The notes: generated from the letters alone by a model not told the origin. 41,877 nucleotides of DNA from an uncultured Corynebacterium sp. (GCA_943914465.1 CALUCD010000013.1:1-41877), one strand, 5' to 3'; shown: positions 23,752 to 32,540, counted from the stretch's first letter. Numbers and translations: made by a program.

Positions 23752-24786
23752 TCACGTGTGGGGGTTGGTCGACGTGCTCAGAAGGTGTACTTCCAGGTCC
23801 CGGACGTCTACACCGCTTGAATTCGCCACATACGCCGCGCGTGGGGTTGGGGAGTCGGTATCCCAGCTGATCGCGTTCGTATAACCAGCGGTGCTGCCAC
23901 CATGGCCGATGTATCGGACTCCGTCTACTGAGTACGTGTGCCAGGCGAGGCCCGGACCGCCATGAGCCGCGACCCAGTGCACGTACTTCGCCATATCGGC
24001 CGCGGTTGAGTGAGCAGCACCGGCGGGAGCCCAGCCGTCTTCTTCCCAGGGCGTGGCGGGATGGCCGTCGAGACGCATGCCGTGCGGTGCGCCGATCGCG
24101 GTGCCAGGAAGGGCGATGTAGGTGTCGTGCATGCCCGCCGGCTCAAAGATGCGGGTGCGCACAAGCTCTTCGTAGGTGGTGTTTTGATGCACGGCAAGCA
24201 GCTGGCCGACGAGCGCGTGGCCGTAGTTTGAGTAACGAATCTGCCCACGGTCTCGAAGGCGCGCTCGGCTCGCTGCGGCAAGCACGTCCTCGGGTGTACG
24301 GCGGCTGTAGAAGCGGACGAGATCAAACCATGGCGCGACGTAGTCGTGGTAGAACCCCGCACTGCCCATGACGCCCAATCCGGATCTGTGGTCTACGAGC
24401 TCCTCCAACGTCACAGCAGCGAGAGGCGCACCAGGCACATCGATGATCTCACCGACAGTTGTGTCAGGAAGTAGTGCGCCCTCACTGATGAGTTGGCGGA
24501 GGAGCTCTGCGTTGAAGGTTTTTGTAATAGAGCCGATCTCAACCTCGGTGTGTTCATCCGCACCAAGGCCGCCGAAGCGAACACGCCCGCCCTCATAGAT
24601 GAACGCACAGAGTGTGCGGTGGCCGTCTTCGGCGTTCACGGCGAGGATCTCGGCGATTTCAGCGTCGCCGGTGCGCTTGGTGGCCAGGGTGATGGGGCGA
24701 GGTCGAAATGCCACGAATCCGGCGAACGCAGTAGCTAATGCTGCGACGGCAGCTACAGACGACATCAGCACGCGGCGAGTGCGCAT
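23752..24786 (-). CDS. exported serine hydrolase, class C beta-lactamase/esterase fold
   Basis: The 344-residue protein belongs to the serine beta-lactamase/D-alanyl carboxypeptidase superfamily. It begins with a signal sequence or membrane anchor (MRTRRVLMSSVAAVAALATAFAGFVAF). It carries S86-x-x-K89 in GSITKT, Y185-S-N187 in RYSNYGH, and the HGG triad motif at 295-297 (GHGGSTAGYT). These are the three active-site motifs of the family. The substrate cannot be told and could be a peptide or an ester; an antibiotic-resistance role is not implied. A GGAGG site lies 7 nt before the ATG. It follows the ACT-domain gene by 18 bp on the same strand, so they form a two-gene operon. Confidence 0.88.
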   Translation of the reverse strand: MRTRRVLMSSVAAVAALATAFAGFVAFRPRPITLATKRTGDAEIAEILAVNAEDGHRTLCAFIYEGGRVRFGGLGADEHTEVEIGSITKTFNAELLRQLISEGALLPDTTVGEIIDVPGAPLAAVTLEELVDHRSGLGVMGSAGFYHDYVAPWFDLVRFYSRRTPEDVLAAASRARLRDRGQIRYSNYGHALVGQLLAVHQNTTYEELVRTRIFEPAGMHDTYIALPGTAIGAPHGMRLDGHPATPWEEDGWAPAGAAHSTAADMAKYVHWVAAHGGPGLAWHTYSVDGVRYIGHGGSTAGYTNAISWDTDSPTPRAAYVANSSGVDVRDLEVHLLSTSTNPHT

Positions 24787-24804
24787 CAGTGGGCCTCCGC
24801 GGCG

Positions 24805-25467
24805 CTATACAATCGCGCCGACAATGACGCCCAGGTCCCCGATCTGCGACACTTCTGACGCAAGAAAATCGGGCCCGCCGACGCGGCCGACCACCAAAAC
24901 GAGATCAGTGCCCTGTAACGGGGTGATAGCCAAAGCGGTGTCAAGCAACCCCCATGCTTCCGGCACCCACGCTTCTGCATCCGGCAAGAGGATGCGCGGC
25001 GCATCAACATCGAGCGCCTGGGGGCGTGAACCGTCGTCTTCTGGCGCTGCCTGTGATGCGGCGACCCGCTCGAGGCCACCTGCGGTGTTGCGTAGCACCA
25101 CTGCCCACGAGGAGGTCAGCGTGCGGGGCATGACATCGACCAGTTCCTCCATTGCTGCTGTGACGTTGCCTGCTTGCGATGCGATCCGTGCGAGCATTTG
25201 GATTTGGCCGCGCCGATCAACGCGGCCGGTGAATGGGCGGATGGAATCCACCTCTACAGCGTCAAGTGAGGCTGCGGCTGTAACGACCGCGTCGATCATT
25301 GCGCCGGTGGGAAGTTCGACGACGATATCGTCAGTGACCATGCCGTCTGTGCTGGTCTGCACAATGTCGACGGATTGGATATTCGCGTCTACAGCCCCGA
25401 ATGCCTCAGCCAGTTTGGCCAGGCTGCCCGGGACGTCTGGAAGTGAGACGCGGATCAGGTAAGACAT
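24805..25467 (-). CDS. ACT-domain protein
   Basis: The 220-residue product begins with an ACT domain (YLIRVSLPDVPGSLAKLAEAFGAVDANIQSVDIVQ, residues 3-38). A second ligand-domain-like region follows (VVLRNTAGGLERVAASQ onward). It has no catalytic domain and probably acts as an amino acid sensor, but the ligand and partner are unknown. A similar gene lies between ligA and gatC in mycobacteria (from memory, Rv3013). The frame is open far upstream of 25467, without family similarity. The ATG at 25467 lies 7 nt after TATAAA on the minus strand and also directly behind GGGAGG, which is too close to act as a normal ribosome binding site. A leaderless start is therefore likely. Confidence 0.82.
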   Translation of the reverse strand: MSYLIRVSLPDVPGSLAKLAEAFGAVDANIQSVDIVQTSTDGMVTDDIVVELPTGAMIDAVVTAAASLDAVEVDSIRPFTGRVDRRGQIQMLARIASQAGNVTAAMEELVDVMPRTLTSSWAVVLRNTAGGLERVAASQAAPEDDGSRPQALDVDAPRILLPDAEAWVPEAWGLLDTALAITPLQGTDLVLVVGRVGGPDFLASEVSQIGDLGVIVGAIV

Positions 25468-25604
25468 GCCTCCCTTTATAACACTGGCGCGTATCCCCTC
25501 ACGCAGCTCGGCTGCGTGGCACCGGCGGGCAGGTTCCGGTGCACAGCTCAGCCGTTGTGTTTGGCTGCCGGTTGGCCGCCGCCGGAGCCGCTTTTCCGGT
25601 GACG

Positions 25605-25610
25605 TAAGAT
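25605..25610 (+). promoter_or_regulatory. -10 box TAAGAT, likely promoter of gatC-gatA
   Basis: TAAGAT matches TANNNT. Transcription would begin near 25617, leaving about 50 nt of leader before the gatC GTG at 25668. It is among the few promoters here that predict a leadered message. Confidence 0.45.
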
Positions 25611-25667
25611 GAGGCGCATTGTTAGAGCAACCTGTTACAGCAACCACGCGAGAAGATTGGAACCACT

Positions 25668-25967
25668 GTGGCTGAGATTTCACGCGATGAGGTGTCACGC
25701 ATCGCCCGGTTGGCGCGAATCGCGCTGAATGAGCAAGAGCTGGACCAGATAGCCGGGGAGATCGACACGATTGTTGAGGCTGTCTCCAAAGTCCAGGAAG
25801 TCGACACAGCCGGGGTGATCCCCATGAGCCACCCGCACGCGATTGAAGCGGAGATGCGCCCGGACGTGCAGCAGACGACCTTGACGCAAACGCAGGCGAT
25901 CGATCAGGCACCCGCGGTCGAAGATGACCGGTTCATGGTTCCGCAGATTCTCGGAGAGGGGGAGTAG
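25668..25967 (+). CDS. gatC: Asp/Glu-tRNA amidotransferase subunit C
   Basis: GatC is the small subunit that stabilises GatA in the GatCAB complex, which converts Glu-tRNA(Gln) and Asp-tRNA(Asn) to the amidated forms. The 99-residue product has the typical helix ISRDEVSRIARLARIALNEQELDQIAGEIDTIVEAVSKVQEVDT. The MSHPHAIEAEMRPDV linker is followed by the C-terminal VEDDRFMVPQILGEGE. The start is a GTG with a weak upstream GGAA. gatA follows after 4 bp, so the two are coupled. Confidence 0.96.
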   Translation: MAEISRDEVSRIARLARIALNEQELDQIAGEIDTIVEAVSKVQEVDTAGVIPMSHPHAIEAEMRPDVQQTTLTQTQAIDQAPAVEDDRFMVPQILGEGE

Positions 25968-25971
25968 GGCA

Positions 25972-27453
25972 ATGGCGGAATACACACGTCCTACTGAGGG
26001 TCTCGTGGCTCACCCCGCTCATGAGCTTGCTCGAATGATTCAGGCCGGGGAAGTGTCCTCGCGCGAGGTCACTCAGGCATTTCTTGATCGCATCGCGGAG
26101 ACTGACGAGGCAATTGGCGCGTTCATTCACGTCGGTCCCGCCGAGGCGCTGGAGGCCGCCGACGCAGTTGACGCCCAGGTCAAAGAGGGCGGCGAGCCCG
26201 CGTCTTCGCTCGCCGGTGTGCCCCTTGCGCTTAAAGACCTACTGGTCACCACTGATGCACCGACAACCGCAGCGTCGAAGATGCTCGACGGGTATATCAG
26301 TCCGTATGACGCCACGGTGGTCACCAAACTGCGCCGCGCGGGTATCCCCATCCTGGGCAAGACAAACCTCGATGAATTCGCGATGGGCTCTTCGACCGAA
26401 AACTCAGCGTTCGGCCCGACCCGCAACCCACACGATCTCGAGCGCGTCCCCGGCGGTTCTGGAGGCGGCACCGCCGCGGCGCTTGCTGCGGGACAAGCAC
26501 CGCTTGGTATCGGCACCGACACGGGTGGCTCGATCCGCCAGCCCGCGTCGCTGACTGGAACGGTCGGTGTCAAACCAACCTACGGCGGGGTGTCACGCTA
26601 CGGCGTGGTCGCCTGTGCGTCGTCGCTTGACCAGGTCGGACCGTGCGCGAACACGGTGCTTGATACTGCGCTGCTGCACGAAATCATCGCCGGTCATGAT
26701 GAGTTCGATGCGACGAGCGTGCGCACCCCAGTGCCGGCCTGCGCGGATGCAGCCCGGGCAGGCGCATCGGGCGACCTGAGCGGCGTACGCATCGGTCGCG
26801 TCACGCAGTTCGGCCGCCCAGGAACCCAGGACGGTGTACGCGAAGCAGTCGATGCTACGTTCGCGTTGCTTGAGCGCCTGGGAGCCACGATTGTCGACGT
26901 TGACTGCCCAAGCTTCGATGACGTGATGGGTGCTTACTACATCATTCAGATGTCGGAGGTCTCATCGAATCTCGCCCGCTTTGACGGTATGCGCTACGGC
27001 CTGCGGCAGGGGGATGACGGGACGCATTCAGCTGAGGAGGTCATGGCACTCAGCCGCGGCGCGGGGTTCGGCCCAGAGGTGAAACGCCGCATCATCCTGG
27101 GTACCTACGCGTTGTCGGTCGGCTACTACGATGCCTACTACCTGCAAGCACAGCGTGTGCGGTCGATGATTGCGCGTGATTTCCGCCGCGCGTTTGAAAC
27201 TGTCGATGTGATCGCCGGGCCCACTGTGCCTTCAACAGCATTCAACCTGGGGGAGAAGGTGGACGATCCGCTAGCGATGTACAACTTCGATCTGTTCACC
27301 CTTCCGCTGAACTTGGCGGGCCTGCCGGGGATGTCCGTACCGGTAGGGGTAGCGCCTGATACCGGCTTGCCCGTCGGCCTGCAGCTGATCGCTCCAGCGT
27401 TTGAAGACGCGCGCGTTTACCGTGTCGGTGCTGCGGTTGAAGCCGGACGTTAG
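25972..27453 (+). CDS. gatA: Asp/Glu-tRNA amidotransferase subunit A
   Basis: GatA is the amidase subunit that releases ammonia from glutamine for transamidation on GatB. The 493-residue product contains the amidase-signature triad: K88 in PLALKDL, S163 in PGGSGGGTAAAL, and S187 in TDTGGSIRQPAS. The Gly-rich signature between them is intact. The ATG at 25972 has a purine-rich GGAGAGGGGGAG site and lies 4 bp after gatC. The open frame starting inside gatC is ignored. The MFS gene overlaps its last codons in another frame. Confidence 0.97.
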   Translation: MAEYTRPTEGLVAHPAHELARMIQAGEVSSREVTQAFLDRIAETDEAIGAFIHVGPAEALEAADAVDAQVKEGGEPASSLAGVPLALKDLLVTTDAPTTAASKMLDGYISPYDATVVTKLRRAGIPILGKTNLDEFAMGSSTENSAFGPTRNPHDLERVPGGSGGGTAAALAAGQAPLGIGTDTGGSIRQPASLTGTVGVKPTYGGVSRYGVVACASSLDQVGPCANTVLDTALLHEIIAGHDEFDATSVRTPVPACADAARAGASGDLSGVRIGRVTQFGRPGTQDGVREAVDATFALLERLGATIVDVDCPSFDDVMGAYYIIQMSEVSSNLARFDGMRYGLRQGDDGTHSAEEVMALSRGAGFGPEVKRRIILGTYALSVGYYDAYYLQAQRVRSMIARDFRRAFETVDVIAGPTVPSTAFNLGEKVDDPLAMYNFDLFTLPLNLAGLPGMSVPVGVAPDTGLPVGLQLIAPAFEDARVYRVGAAVEAGR

Positions 27454-28747
27454 CGCATGGCGGGCGCTTGCAGCCCTTTCCGCCGGATACTTCTGCGTCC
27501 TGCTTGATCAGGGTCTCATGCCCGTCATTACCCCGCAGCTGCCATTTGATGTCGGTGACGCCGTCTGGTTAACCAGTGTGTATTTGCTGTGCACCGTGGT
27601 TCCGATGCCGATTGCGGGCCGCCTCGGGGATGCGTACGGCCAGCGCCGTATCTTTCTCACCGGGCTTGCGCTCTATATCGCCGCCTTGGCTTTGGCGGCC
27701 GTCTCCTGGTCGCATGCTGTGTTAATTGCCGCGCGCGCGGTACAAGGCATTGGCTCCTCGCTGTTTCTCCCGCAGGCGTTTGGCGTGGTCAATCGGGTAT
27801 TTGCGCCCGAAACCCGCGGCAGGGCATTCGCAGCGTGGGGAGTGGTTGGTTCCATCGCCTCGTTGATTGGGCCAGTTGTGGGCGGTTTGCTTGTCGACGG
27901 CGCCGGCTGGCGAGCCGCATTCGGCGTTCAAGCCGCGGTGGCACTTGCCGCCTTCGCGCTCGCAGCCTTCTGGGTGCCGGTACTGCCAACAATGGAAGGC
28001 TCGCTAGACACTGCTTCGGTGATGCTCACGCTGATCGGTCTCGGATCGCTCATCTACGGCATCCAGTATGGGCAGTGGTGGGCGATCGCGGCGGGATGCA
28101 TCGGCGTGGGGCTGTTGATCTGGCGCGGAACCACAGGCCGCGACCAAGGGTTTTTACCACTGCGGCTTTTGTCTCACGGCAACTTCGCAGTTGGCATTTT
28201 CGGTGTCACTGTGATGGGTTTTGCAGCAGCGTCGATGTTCATCCCAATGATGTACTGGCTTCAGACGGTCGCCGAGGTGACCTCGACGCGCGCCGGGCTG
28301 TTGACCGCCCCTATGTCTGTCTTTGCGTTGGTGCTCACGCCAGTGGCGGGTGTTGCCGCTGACAGGCTCCATCCGAAACTGCTTTGTGTTGGTGGTTTTC
28401 TTGCGATGACCGCCGCGTTGGCGATTGGTTATGGCGTCATGGTCACTGGCGCCTCACCGCTGTGGTTCGCAGTCGTCACCGGGCTACTTGGCGCCGGCAG
28501 CGCCTTTATCTGGGCACCGAACGCGGCGACCACCATGCGTGCGGTCCCTGATGAGCATGCTGGTGCTGCGTCCGGCATGTACAACACGGTGCGTCAAGTG
28601 GGCAGCGTTCTCGGTGTTGCGCTTGTTGGCGCGGCGCTCACGCGCGGTGATATTTCAGATTCCGCTGCGGCAGGGTTGCTGGTACCGCTCATCGCTGTTG
28701 CGCTCGGTGCTGGCTGCTCGCTCTTGCTGCGGCGCGACCTTTCTTGA
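27428..28747 (+). CDS. MFS transporter, DHA2 (EmrB/QacA)-like drug exporter family
   Basis: The approximately 439-residue membrane protein is built of about 13-14 hydrophobic helices. It carries MFS motif A as GRLGDAYGQRRIFLTG between helices 2 and 3. The motif C-like GPVVGGLLVDGAGWR lies at the end of helix 5, which is the hallmark of drug:H+ antiporters. A substrate cannot be predicted. The start is uncertain: in-frame GTG codons at 27422 and 27428 and a TTG at 27435 all lie within the last 32 bases of gatA, and there is no clear ribosome binding site. Translation probably depends on that of gatA. An intermixed position inside the gatCA-pfkA-gatB group is unusual for an exporter. Confidence 0.85.
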   Translation: MLRLKPDVSAWRALAALSAGYFCVLLDQGLMPVITPQLPFDVGDAVWLTSVYLLCTVVPMPIAGRLGDAYGQRRIFLTGLALYIAALALAAVSWSHAVLIAARAVQGIGSSLFLPQAFGVVNRVFAPETRGRAFAAWGVVGSIASLIGPVVGGLLVDGAGWRAAFGVQAAVALAAFALAAFWVPVLPTMEGSLDTASVMLTLIGLGSLIYGIQYGQWWAIAAGCIGVGLLIWRGTTGRDQGFLPLRLLSHGNFAVGIFGVTVMGFAAASMFIPMMYWLQTVAEVTSTRAGLLTAPMSVFALVLTPVAGVAADRLHPKLLCVGGFLAMTAALAIGYGVMVTGASPLWFAVVTGLLGAGSAFIWAPNAATTMRAVPDEHAGAASGMYNTVRQVGSVLGVALVGAALTRGDISDSAAAGLLVPLIAVALGAGCSLLLRRDLS

Positions 28748-28795
28748 GTGTCTGTGAGCCCTGGGACCGGCCCAGCCAGTTCGCTAGGTTCGCGC

Positions 28796-28801
28796 TAGGG
28801 T
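28796..28801 (+). promoter_or_regulatory. -10 box TAGGGT for leaderless pfkA
   Basis: TAGGGT matches TANNNT and ends 7 nt before the pfkA ATG at 28809. A near copy (TAGGTT at 28785-28790, within a CGCTAGG direct repeat) lies 11 bp upstream. Confidence 0.55.
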
Positions 28802-28808
28802 TGAGTCT

Positions 28809-29840
28809 ATGCGACTTGCCACCTTGACCTCCGGCGGCGATTGCCCCGGGCTCAACGCCGTCATCCGCGGGATTGTCAGAACGGCGAACTCGGAGTACGG
28901 ATCCACCGTGGTGGGCTACCTAGACGGCTGGGTGGGACTCATGGAGGACCGCCGAGTCGACCTCTACGACGATGCGTATATCGACTCGATTTTGCTGCGG
29001 GGGGGCACGATCCTGGGTACCGGGCGCCTCCACCCAGACAAGTTCAAAGCTGGTCTCGAGCAGATTAAAGACAATCTGGCGGATGCAGGCATCGATGCGC
29101 TCATCGCGATCGGGGGGGAAGGCACCCTCAAAGGTGCGAAATGGCTAGCTGATAACGGGATTCCGGTTGTGGGAGTGCCGAAAACAATCGATAACGATGT
29201 TGCGGCTACCGACTACACGTTTGGATTTGATACGGCGGTCTCGGTTGCCACCGACGCGATCGACCGGCTGCATACGACGGCCGAATCGCATAACCGCATC
29301 CTGATCGTTGAAGTCATGGGCCGCCATGTGGGATGGATCGCGCTGCACGCCGGAATGGCGGGCGGTGCCCACTACACGGTGATCCCGGAAGAGCCGTTCG
29401 ACATCGCCGAGATTTGCAAAGCCATGGAGCGCCGCTTCCAGCTCGGTGAGAAGTACGGCATCGTCGTCGTCGCTGAGGGGGCCGTGCCGAGGGAGGGCAC
29501 CATGGACGCCGGATTGGGGGAGGAAGACGAGTTCGGCCACAAAACCTTCAACGGGATGGGCCAGATTATCGCCGATGAGATCAAGACGCGGCTTGGCTAC
29601 GATGTGCGCACGACTGTGCTTGGCCACATCCAACGCGGCGGCACCCCCACAGCATATGACCGGGTTCTGGCGACGCGCTACGGGGTGCATGCCGCCCGCG
29701 CCGCGCATAATGGGAACTTTGATACCTGCGTCGCACTTCACGGGGAAAATATCGAGCTGGTTCCGCTTGAATCTGCCGTGGCGAACCTGAAAAAGGTGCC
29801 GGAAGGCAGGTATAGCACGGCCAAGAGTCTGTTTGGATAA
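28809..29840 (+). CDS. pfkA: 6-phosphofructokinase
   Basis: PfkA phosphorylates fructose 6-phosphate in glycolysis. The 343-residue product has TSGGDCPGLNAVIRG (8-22), GGEGTLKGAK (102-111), and PKTIDND (124-130) with the catalytic Asp in TIDND. Further on are FDTAVSVATDAIDRLHTTAESH and GHIQRGGTPTAYDR. Gly105 is the residue associated with ATP rather than pyrophosphate use. Lys125 is typical of the PPi/actinobacterial group, so the enzyme belongs to the mixed-type subgroup that is ATP-dependent in actinobacteria studied so far. The start is leaderless from TAGGGT. The mug gene begins 9 bp after the stop. Confidence 0.95.
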   Translation: MRLATLTSGGDCPGLNAVIRGIVRTANSEYGSTVVGYLDGWVGLMEDRRVDLYDDAYIDSILLRGGTILGTGRLHPDKFKAGLEQIKDNLADAGIDALIAIGGEGTLKGAKWLADNGIPVVGVPKTIDNDVAATDYTFGFDTAVSVATDAIDRLHTTAESHNRILIVEVMGRHVGWIALHAGMAGGAHYTVIPEEPFDIAEICKAMERRFQLGEKYGIVVVAEGAVPREGTMDAGLGEEDEFGHKTFNGMGQIIADEIKTRLGYDVRTTVLGHIQRGGTPTAYDRVLATRYGVHAARAAHNGNFDTCVALHGENIELVPLESAVANLKKVPEGRYSTAKSLFG

Positions 29841-29849
29841 ACCAGCACC

Positions 29850-30371
29850 GTGCATGACCGCAACCTGGCGGATGCCACTGTGTGGATTGTCGGCATCAAC
29901 CCAGGAGCTCGTTCTGAGGCTGTCGATGCGCCGTTTGCGCACCCCGGCAACCGATTTTGGCCAGCGCTGCACATCGCTGGTATCACCCCGTACCTGGTGC
30001 ACGCCAAAGATGGCTTGAGCGCTGCGGACGAGGCAATGCTTGCCGCGGCTGGACTCGGGTTTACCAACCTCGTCGACCGCTTCACCCCGCGTGCAAGCGA
30101 TCTCACCCCCGACGAGATTCGCGAGGGCGGACAAACGTTGGTGCGCAAGGTCGAGCTCTACCGACCCGCTGGTCTGATGGTGGCCGGCATCGGGGCGTTT
30201 CGCGTGGCGTTTGGACGTCCGCGCGCAACCAAAGGTGTCCAAGCCCCAATCGGTGATACACGCGTGTGGGTGGTCGGCAACCCATCCGGGCTCAACGCAC
30301 ACGAGACGGTAGACAGCCTTGCTACGACGTACCGCGCTGCCTATGACGCGTTGCGCGGGCAAGAGCAGTAG
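29850..30371 (+). CDS. mug: mismatch-specific uracil/thymine-DNA glycosylase (Mug/TDG family)
   Basis: Mug excises U and related lesions from G:U mismatches. The 173-residue product shows the two hallmark motifs: GINPG (15-19) with HPGNRFWPALHIAG after it, and NPSGLNA (144-150), where Mug has the N-P-S-G-L intercalation loop. The GTG start lies 9 bp after the pfkA stop with no ribosome binding site, and an alternative start is not evident. No own -10 box is at leaderless distance, so read-through from pfkA is likely. It adds to the repair genes nucS and ligA in this window. Confidence 0.92.
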   Translation: MHDRNLADATVWIVGINPGARSEAVDAPFAHPGNRFWPALHIAGITPYLVHAKDGLSAADEAMLAAAGLGFTNLVDRFTPRASDLTPDEIREGGQTLVRKVELYRPAGLMVAGIGAFRVAFGRPRATKGVQAPIGDTRVWVVGNPSGLNAHETVDSLATTYRAAYDALRGQEQ

Positions 30372-30386
30372 CCGGCTCACCAGCTG

Positions 30387-30392
30387 TAGCAT
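30387..30392 (+). promoter_or_regulatory. -10 box TAGCAT for a leaderless GNAT gene
   Basis: TAGCAT matches TANNNT and ends 7 nt before the ATG at 30400. An earlier in-frame ATG at 30391 overlaps the hexamer and is therefore disfavoured. Confidence 0.55.
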
Positions 30393-30399
30393 GACGCTC

Positions 30400-30975
30400 A
30401 TGGATTTCTTCCTCGCGCCTACCTTGCAAAACGATTGGGTCACCTTGGAGCCGCTGGTGCCTGACCACGCGAGCGATTTGGCCGAGGCAGTCGGCGATTT
30501 GCACACCCTTTGGTACCAGGACCACATTCCGGCAGCCGACGATGTACAGGACTACATTGCACGGCTCCGCACGGAGGAGAACCGCGTCGCTTGGGCGATT
30601 GTGGATCCGGGAGGGCGCGCGGTGGGCGTTACCACCTACCTGCACCTTGACCCCCGCAACCGCAACCTAGAAATAGGGTCGACCTGGATCGCCAGTACAC
30701 AACAGGGAACAGCGCTCAACCCGGCCGCGAAGCTGCTCCTTCTTACGCGGGCGTTTGAGGAGCTTGATTGTCTGCGGGTAGAGATTCGCACGCATTTTAT
30801 GAACCGTCAGTCGCGGGCCGCCGTCGAAAAGCTAGGAGCGAAACTTGACGGTGTGCTCCGCCGCCACAAAATTCTGGCGAACGGTCTCGTGCGCGACACG
30901 TGCGTGTATTCCATCCTGCATGACGAGTGGCCAGAAGTGAAGGTTGGCCTCGAGGCGCGCCTTCAGCGAGCGTGA
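30400..30975 (+). CDS. GNAT acetyltransferase, RimJ/RimL type
   Basis: The 191-residue product is a GNAT-fold acetyltransferase of the RimJ/RimL kind. It has an N-terminal beta strand (DWVTLEPLVPDHASDLAEAV), a WAIVDPGGRAVGVTTYLHLD strand pair, and LEIGSTWIASTQQGTALNPAAKLLLLTRAFEEL with the acetyl-CoA binding helix. RVEIRTHFMNRQSRAAVEKLGAKLDGVLRRH is the typical motif B. The substrate (protein N-terminus, amino sugar or other) cannot be named. The start choice rests on TAGCAT 7 nt upstream. Confidence 0.85.
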   Translation: MDFFLAPTLQNDWVTLEPLVPDHASDLAEAVGDLHTLWYQDHIPAADDVQDYIARLRTEENRVAWAIVDPGGRAVGVTTYLHLDPRNRNLEIGSTWIASTQQGTALNPAAKLLLLTRAFEELDCLRVEIRTHFMNRQSRAAVEKLGAKLDGVLRRHKILANGLVRDTCVYSILHDEWPEVKVGLEARLQRA

Positions 30976-31024
30976 TCCGCACTTCTATCTGAACCTGGCC
31001 CACTGGGCCGCGTCAGCGGGCAAC

Positions 31025-31030
31025 TACACT
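31025..31030 (+). promoter_or_regulatory. -10 box TACACT for leaderless gatB
   Basis: TACACT matches TANNNT and ends 7 nt before the ATG at 31038. No ribosome binding site is seen. Confidence 0.6.
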
Positions 31031-31037
31031 GAGCGGC

Positions 31038-32540
31038 ATGACTGCGCACGAGCTTATGGATTACGACGAGCTGCTCAACCACTATGACCCAGTAATGGGC
31101 CTCGAGGTCCACGTCGAGTTGGCGACGGAGACGAAGATGTTCTCCACCTCCTCGGCGCACTTTGGGGCGGAGCCCAATACGAACGTCGATCCGGTTTCGC
31201 TCGGTCTCCCAGGCGCGCTGCCGGTAGTCAACGCAACTGCCGTGGAGTGGGCAATCAAAATTGGGCTCGCACTGAACTGCTCTATTGCAGAGTCGTCGCG
31301 TTTCGCCCGGAAGAACTACTTCTACCCCGATCAACCGAAAAATTACCAGATCTCACAGTATGACGAGCCGATCGCGTATGACGGCTACCTTGACGTCGTG
31401 CTCGAAGATGGCACCGGGTGGCGGGTCGAAATTGAACGCGCCCACATGGAAGAAGACACGGGCAAGCTCACCCACCTGGGTTCTGCGTCGGGGCGAATCT
31501 CGGGTGCGACTGCGTCGCTGGTTGACTGCAACCGCGCGGGTATCCCACTTATAGAGATTGTTACGAAGCCGATCACAGGCGCGGGTGAGCGGGCGCCTGA
31601 GGTGGCCAAGGCCTACGTCGGCGCACTTCGAGAGTTGGTCAAGGCACTCGGGGTGTCTGATGCGCGGATGGACCAGGGCTCAATGCGTTGTGACGCAAAT
31701 GTGTCGCTGCGCCCAGTGGGTCAAGAGGAGTTCGGCACTCGTACAGAAACGAAGAACATCAACTCGCTGAAGTCTGTGGAGCAGGCGGTGCGTTTTGAAA
31801 TGCAGCGTCAAGCTGCAGCCCTGGACAACGGGGAGCAGATCGTACAAGAGACGCGCCATTACCAGGAGAAAGACGGGACGACGTCGAAGGGCAGGCCAAA
31901 AGAAGAAGCGTCTGACTACCGGTACTTCAACGACCCGGATTTGCCGCCGGTGATCGCACGCCCGGAATGGGTGGAGGAGATCCGAGCGACGTTGCCGGAG
32001 CTTCCATGGGTTCGTCGCGCCCGGATCCAGCAGGAATGGAAGTTGCCGGAAAAGGAATTCCGTGATTTGGTCAATGCGGGTGCGCTCGATGTCATTGTGG
32101 AGACGGTTGAAGCAGGTACAACCGCGGATGAAGCGCGGGCGTGGTGGGTTTCCTACATCAATGGCAAAGCGAATGAGCGGGGAGAAGACCTTGATGCGCT
32201 CGGGGTGCAGCCGGCTGACGTGGCGCGGGTGGTGCAGTTGGTCAAGGAAGGAAAGTTGACCACGAAGTTAGGCCGCCAGGCGATTGATGGCGTCATCGCT
32301 GGTGAGGGAACGGTCGATGAGGTGGTCGCCGCGCGCGGGCTCGAGGTTGTGCGCGATGATGGTGCGATCGAGCGAGCTGTGGATGAGGCGCTGGCCGCGA
32401 ATCCTGACATCGTGGAAAAGTACAAGGCGGGCAACACCAAAGTCACTGGTGCGATTGTGGGCGCGGTGATGAAGGCAACGCAGGGCAAAGCTGACCCCGG
32501 TCAGGTAAACAAGCTCATCGCTTCCAAGCTCGCAGACTAG
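31038..32540 (+). CDS. gatB: Asp/Glu-tRNA amidotransferase subunit B
   Basis: GatB binds the misacylated tRNA and carries out the ATP-dependent transamidation of the GatCAB complex. The 500-residue product has the typical start VMGLEVHVELATETKMFSTSS, and ARKNYFYPDQPKNYQISQYD. QGSMRCDANVSLRP, TRTETKNINSLKSVEQA and SDYRYFNDPDLPP follow. The C-terminal YqeY-like tail (GAIVGAVMKATQGKADPGQVNKLIASKL) is complete. It lies 3.6 kb from gatA, separated by the MFS, pfkA, mug and GNAT genes, and is transcribed from its own leaderless promoter. The TAG stop codon overlaps the -10 box of the next gene. Confidence 0.97.
   Translation: MTAHELMDYDELLNHYDPVMGLEVHVELATETKMFSTSSAHFGAEPNTNVDPVSLGLPGALPVVNATAVEWAIKIGLALNCSIAESSRFARKNYFYPDQPKNYQISQYDEPIAYDGYLDVVLEDGTGWRVEIERAHMEEDTGKLTHLGSASGRISGATASLVDCNRAGIPLIEIVTKPITGAGERAPEVAKAYVGALRELVKALGVSDARMDQGSMRCDANVSLRPVGQEEFGTRTETKNINSLKSVEQAVRFEMQRQAAALDNGEQIVQETRHYQEKDGTTSKGRPKEEASDYRYFNDPDLPPVIARPEWVEEIRATLPELPWVRRARIQQEWKLPEKEFRDLVNAGALDVIVETVEAGTTADEARAWWVSYINGKANERGEDLDALGVQPADVARVVQLVKEGKLTTKLGRQAIDGVIAGEGTVDEVVAARGLEVVRDDGAIERAVDEALAANPDIVEKYKAGNTKVTGAIVGAVMKATQGKADPGQVNKLIASKLAD

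Noticed and set aside
27428..28747. MFS exporter as recently acquired DNA
   Set aside because: Codon and base use look like the neighbours, and it overlaps gatA tightly, so there is no sequence sign of recent transfer.
28770..28784. CTGGG/CCCAG hairpin after the MFS gene as a terminator
   Set aside because: The stem is only 5 bp and no T run follows.
29145..30527. Minus-strand open frame of about 460 codons across pfkA and mug
   Set aside because: It spans two well-identified plus-strand genes and shows no family motif or ribosome binding site.
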